A DNA stretch of 64,000 nt from Papilionanthe hookeriana x Papilionanthe teres. Lineage: Eukaryota; Streptophyta; Magnoliopsida; Asparagales; Orchidaceae. Below the pieces are notes generated by a model, which saw nothing but the letters and a program-made list of their open reading frames with translations, had not been told where the DNA came from and ran no database searches. The position numbers were made by a program, and so were the translations under genes. Each line of letters opens with the position of its first letter. Position 1 is the stretch's first letter. The stretch lies in NCBI GenBank assembly GCA_022702705.1, contig CM040428.1, positions 114,622,183 through 114,686,182 on the forward strand, written 5' to 3'. Shown piece after piece: positions 60,216 to 64,000 of this stretch.

Positions 60216-63200
60216 GTAGAAAAATAGGGATTTTCTTATTTATTTAATTCCCTAAACTTCAAAAATGCATAACTTTGTGTAGGAAAATCAAAAAAATAAA
60301 ATAAAAATACCCTCTTGCTCAGTGAACAGAGGAGAATAATGTGGAAAAAAATCATTTAATTTCATCAAGTATTTTATTTTTAATTATTTATTTACTCTCT
60401 GCACTATTTCAATTCTCCATGCATGTATACAATTCACCATGGTATGAGACCATAGGGCTTTTGAAGCCTCTGAATTTGGGAACATTCCCCGAATTTTCCA
60501 AAGTCGAGGCCACCCCTATGAAGAGTTATTGATTTTTCAATTCTAGGTCACTATTCTGAGTATTTTAATTCTAATAATTAGCATGTTGTGAAATAAATTC
60601 TAGGAAAATTTGGTGATGTTTCTTATGACCAGAGGACCCTAGGGAAGATGGTTTTTGAGTTAACTCACTTGTAATAATCCTAATTGGCTTAGACACCCAA
60701 AATGGAGCTTTAATTAATTAGATCTAATCATACATCAAATTGACTTGAAATCAATTCTCCACTGACCTTTAGGATCAGAGGAACCCACCATAAAAGTTTG
60801 AAGTCAATTGACTCGGTTAGCCCTATCAAATGGGTTGATTAAGCCATTTAGCCAAACTTAAACTTAAAAAATTCATAACTTTCAAAATACTTTTAAAAAA
60901 TTCACCAAATTGGTTTTGGAGCCTCTCTGATATCAGGGGAATTTAAGAAAAATAAATTGCAATTTTCCAAAAAAGTTGATTTTTTACATTATTTTAATAT
61001 TTTTAATAATTAAAAAATAATAAAAATCACAAAAATAATAAAATTCACCAAAATGTCACATTTTGAATTTTAATCATTTAGGAATAAACCCCATATTTTT
61101 CTTAAGTCTCTATGATGAGATATTAAATTTTAAAGCCATAAGGTAATTTTAAAATTAAAAAAATGTATTTTCTAGCATTTCCACTAAAATAATTCTAATA
61201 AATCAAAGAAAAATCAGAAAATTATGAAAATTGGTTCTCTGGTTTCCTTGATATCAAAGAGATTTTTGAAAAATATAAAATTCATTTTTCAACCTTTATT
61301 TTATTTTTTTTAAATTAATTAACACTCCAAAACTCAAAATAATTATAATAAAAATAATATAATTCAAAAAATCACCAAAATTGGTCAAAGTGGTCCTCTA
61401 GTCATTAGGAATGTCCCATAATTTTCTTAAGAACAGAAACTTTCCCTTGGTCATATTATTAAATTTTCCTTGAAAATCTCTATTTTCCACCAAAAATAAT
61501 TACATAAATAAATTAAATACAGAAAAATCACATTTTCTCCTCTAATGTCTTGATTGACATATGAGTGAAGTCACATAAAAATTTCAAATTCATTTAAGCT
61601 CAATTTAGTGAGTTATGAAATTAATAAGTTTAAAGTGCAAAATAGTAATTAAAATTTCAACCTATAATTAAAAGTTTTAGGTTTAATTAAAAGTGTGGGT
61701 AAAATAGTTGATACTAAGTTGATTTTGGATGTTTGAAACTTAGGTAATTAAAGGGTAGAAACCTACCAAATAATTTAAAAATAATTAAAATAAACCTTAA
61801 TTAAATGATTAATTAAACTTGGAAGAATAATAAAAAAATTGGAATTATTAAAATAGGGATATTATTAGGAAGAAATTTATTCTTTAATCTAAGAATCCCT
61901 AAATTAATCACCTCAATAATATTTAATTCCTAATTAAAATGATAATCCAAATTCAGGATTTAAAATATTAAAAGAATTAATCATTAAATTAAATTAAAGA
62001 TTAAAACATTTAAATTAAATCCTTCCAAAATTTCAATTAAATTAATACTTTAATAATTAAATTAAACCATCTTTAAAATATAAAAAAAAAGAGATATAAA
62101 ATATTAAATTAAAATTAAAAATTTAAATTAAATTTAAATTAAATTAAAGCATATTAAATAAAATAAAATAAAATTAAATTAAAACATATTAAATTAAATT
62201 AAATTAAATTAAAGTGTATTAAACTAAATTAAATAAAATAAAATTAAATTGAAAGTAAAACTAAACCAAATTAAATTAAACTAAAATTAAATTAAATTGA
62301 ATTAAATATAACATCACCAAAGACATAAAGAATTCAAAATAACTCTAAAACAACTTGAACACTATTCCAAACTTAAACACATTAATTGAAATTAAATTAA
62401 ATCACGAATCACTTGAACATTAATTTGCCCTCAAAAGCTTATGTTGTGATAACTCCTAAATGGAGTGTTAAGTGAAGTATTACTTCACTCATAGGATATT
62501 CAAATGTCCTAGTTCACTGAGCAAGATAACAAAACTTGAACTCCTGGATGATTAATTCATTTTGTATAATTAAATTCTCTTGGACTTAAAACAATCCTAG
62601 AGGTATTGAAAAGATGTTTAAGATTTATCTTAAGCACTTCCTCAATTTGATAGGATGTTTATAAGAACAATTGAACTTAATTGTTCTTTGATGAAGAAAA
62701 TCGTCCTCAAACCAAAACACAAGAACCTAGACGTCAATAGGAGATAACTAGCTATAGGAGTAGGACCTTGGTAGAAAACCATAACCCTTCCCTTAGCTTT
62801 ACCTAGGAACTTGCTTTAAATGATTAAATATCCTAAATTGTGTTTAAGTGTAGCTTGGGATGACGGGAAGACCCTCCAGGTATGCTTTTATTTTATTGCA
62901 ATTTACCTCCTTGCAATTTACTTTATTGCAAATACACTTTACTTTTCTTGCATGATAAACAACTGTTGCATGAAAACCCACACCTTTAGGATAGCCCCTA
63001 AAACCAAAACCAAAACTAAATTAAAAGTCATTGCAAGATAAAATTCACCGCCACAACATTTCAAAATATAAAACAACTCAAAATTTAATCACAAACAAAA
63101 CAACAAAACTACAACTACAACTAAATTAAAACGTCTTGTTGGATGATCGGGAATACCTTGGATGATATAACCTACATGTTGCTAACGGGATTTCCCAGGG

Positions 63201-64000
63201 TCTAAATGAAAGTGTGGAACTCATTTAGTTGAGTTTAGCAAATTCATCTGGACTAAGTGAATCCGATAAAAATAACGATGTCGGAAGGATGGAACCGTGG
63301 GATCTTAACCGGTGTTGTTATAATCAACTTTAAGATTTGTTTTAATTAAAACATAAAAAACACTTGGACCTTAAGATTTATAAAACCAAACTATTCTCTT
63401 CTCTTTTGATTAAAATCTTCTAAAACTAAACCTCTGCAACAACAAAGAGCTCGGAGCATGGTGAGCAGCACGGCCATCGTCATTAGCAAAACCTGAATCT
63501 ACATCAGCAAAACCATTCTTAGAATTAAATAACCAATCCATAGGATTTCGAGGTAGTTTGCCTAGTGCAACATAAATCCTCAACTCTTCGTTAGGCATTT
63601 GCATGATTATGTCATGTAAATTAAGCCCTAACCGGTCTTAGGATTCCGAGGTAGTTGTTTGGTACGACAAAAACCCTCACATTTTCTAGGCTGATTGTAT
63701 GATTATGTCATACGAATATAAGTCCTAATTAATTAAAATTGGCAAGATCAAAACGTTAAATAAACATTAGGGCTTTCCTAAATTCAAGCTAAACAATAGG
63801 ATAGTCGGGAAATTACCGAAGTTTGCTTCGAATCTGTGATTTCTCCTACCTTTCTTCCTTTGAATTCCCAAAATAAAATGTTCCAAATTTGATCCATTCC
63901 CTATCGAAATTCCAAAATTCAATCCCTTGAAAACTTAAACTTTGAAATTCTTGAGAGCAGAACTACTGATTATTATCGAGAGTTTTCTTAGGTGATTCCC

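Larger units (their letters stand above)
57031..64000 (-). mobile_element. Long repeat, nearly complete (~7.0 of ~7.4 kb)
   Basis: Begins with the inverted GGTCAACA terminus and runs off the window at the equivalent of 5554, so ~423 bp to TGTCGGCA are missing. In order: conserved terminal 567 bp (57031-57597), Pro/Lys-codon-like low-complexity AT-rich DNA (57600-58900), TATTTAAAC (59405), AGCAAAGGTATGGACTC (59832), CpG-rich block (60005-60215), AT-rich part (60300-62050), AAATT-rich array (62100-62300), GGATGACGGGAAGACCCTCCAGG (62857) and the ~1 kb TGTCGGCA-side segment. No gene is supported; ORFs at 57578-58676, 58844-59401 and 62820-63041 are not conserved in frame. Confidence 0.8.

Overview
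The window looks like intergenic, heterochromatin-like DNA of a flowering plant. It is AT-rich and built almost entirely of nested, decayed LTR retrotransposons. No intact host gene, tRNA, rRNA or CRISPR array was found. The plant assignment rests on Ty3/gypsy pol fragments of Tat/Ogre-like and Athila-like type, a degenerate tRNA-Asp-type primer binding site, degenerate TTTAGGG-like DNA, and a dioxygenase resembling plant ALKBH9/10. I could not identify the species.

The most notable content is a two-gene block on the minus strand, present twice (about 2.04-5.13 kb and 53.96-57.03 kb). It holds the integrase end of a Ty3/gypsy polyprotein, then about 300 bp with a conserved splice-acceptor-like site, then a second ORF. 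That ORF has an unknown N-terminal part, an Arg-rich linker and a plant ALKBH9/10-like 2OG-Fe(II) dioxygenase domain (the RNA m6A demethylase family). Both copies carry frameshifts but keep the HxD...H...R catalytic residues. Each is followed by its own unrelated tandem repeat array (about 82 bp in one, about 36 bp in the other).

A long non-coding repeat dominates much of the rest. Its ends are TGTCGGCA and GGTCAACA, and its reconstructed length is about 7.4 kb; I call it the long repeat. For orientation, + means TGTCGGCA comes first. Pieces lie at 5131-8875 (+), 14300-15238 (+), 15239-19400 (-), 19401-24237 (+), 24238-25295 (-), 46396-51490 (-), 51491-52066 (+) and 57031-64000 (-). It is probably a giant LTR or a LARD-like element. 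Which strand is its transcriptional sense is not settled.

Region by region: 1-5130 is dioxygenase/integrase copy 1. 5131-8875 is the long repeat. 8876-31590 is an imperfect giant palindrome centred near 19.4 kb. Each arm, from outside inward, carries Athila-like gag remnants, a PBS, an LTR, about 2.3-2.7 kb of degenerate telomere-like repeats, and two long-repeat pieces. 31794-42790 is a direct duplication of about 5.5 kb units, each with Athila-type accessory gene remnants on the minus strand. 43590-46071 is decayed Athila-like pol on the minus strand. 46396-52066 is a second long-repeat foldback. 52067-57030 is dioxygenase/integrase copy 2. 57031-64000 is a nearly complete long repeat.

All coding sequences are broken as read, so the window is a record of past elements rather than a working system. 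Part of the damage could be sequencing error: there is a 30-base G run and there are many single-base indels.
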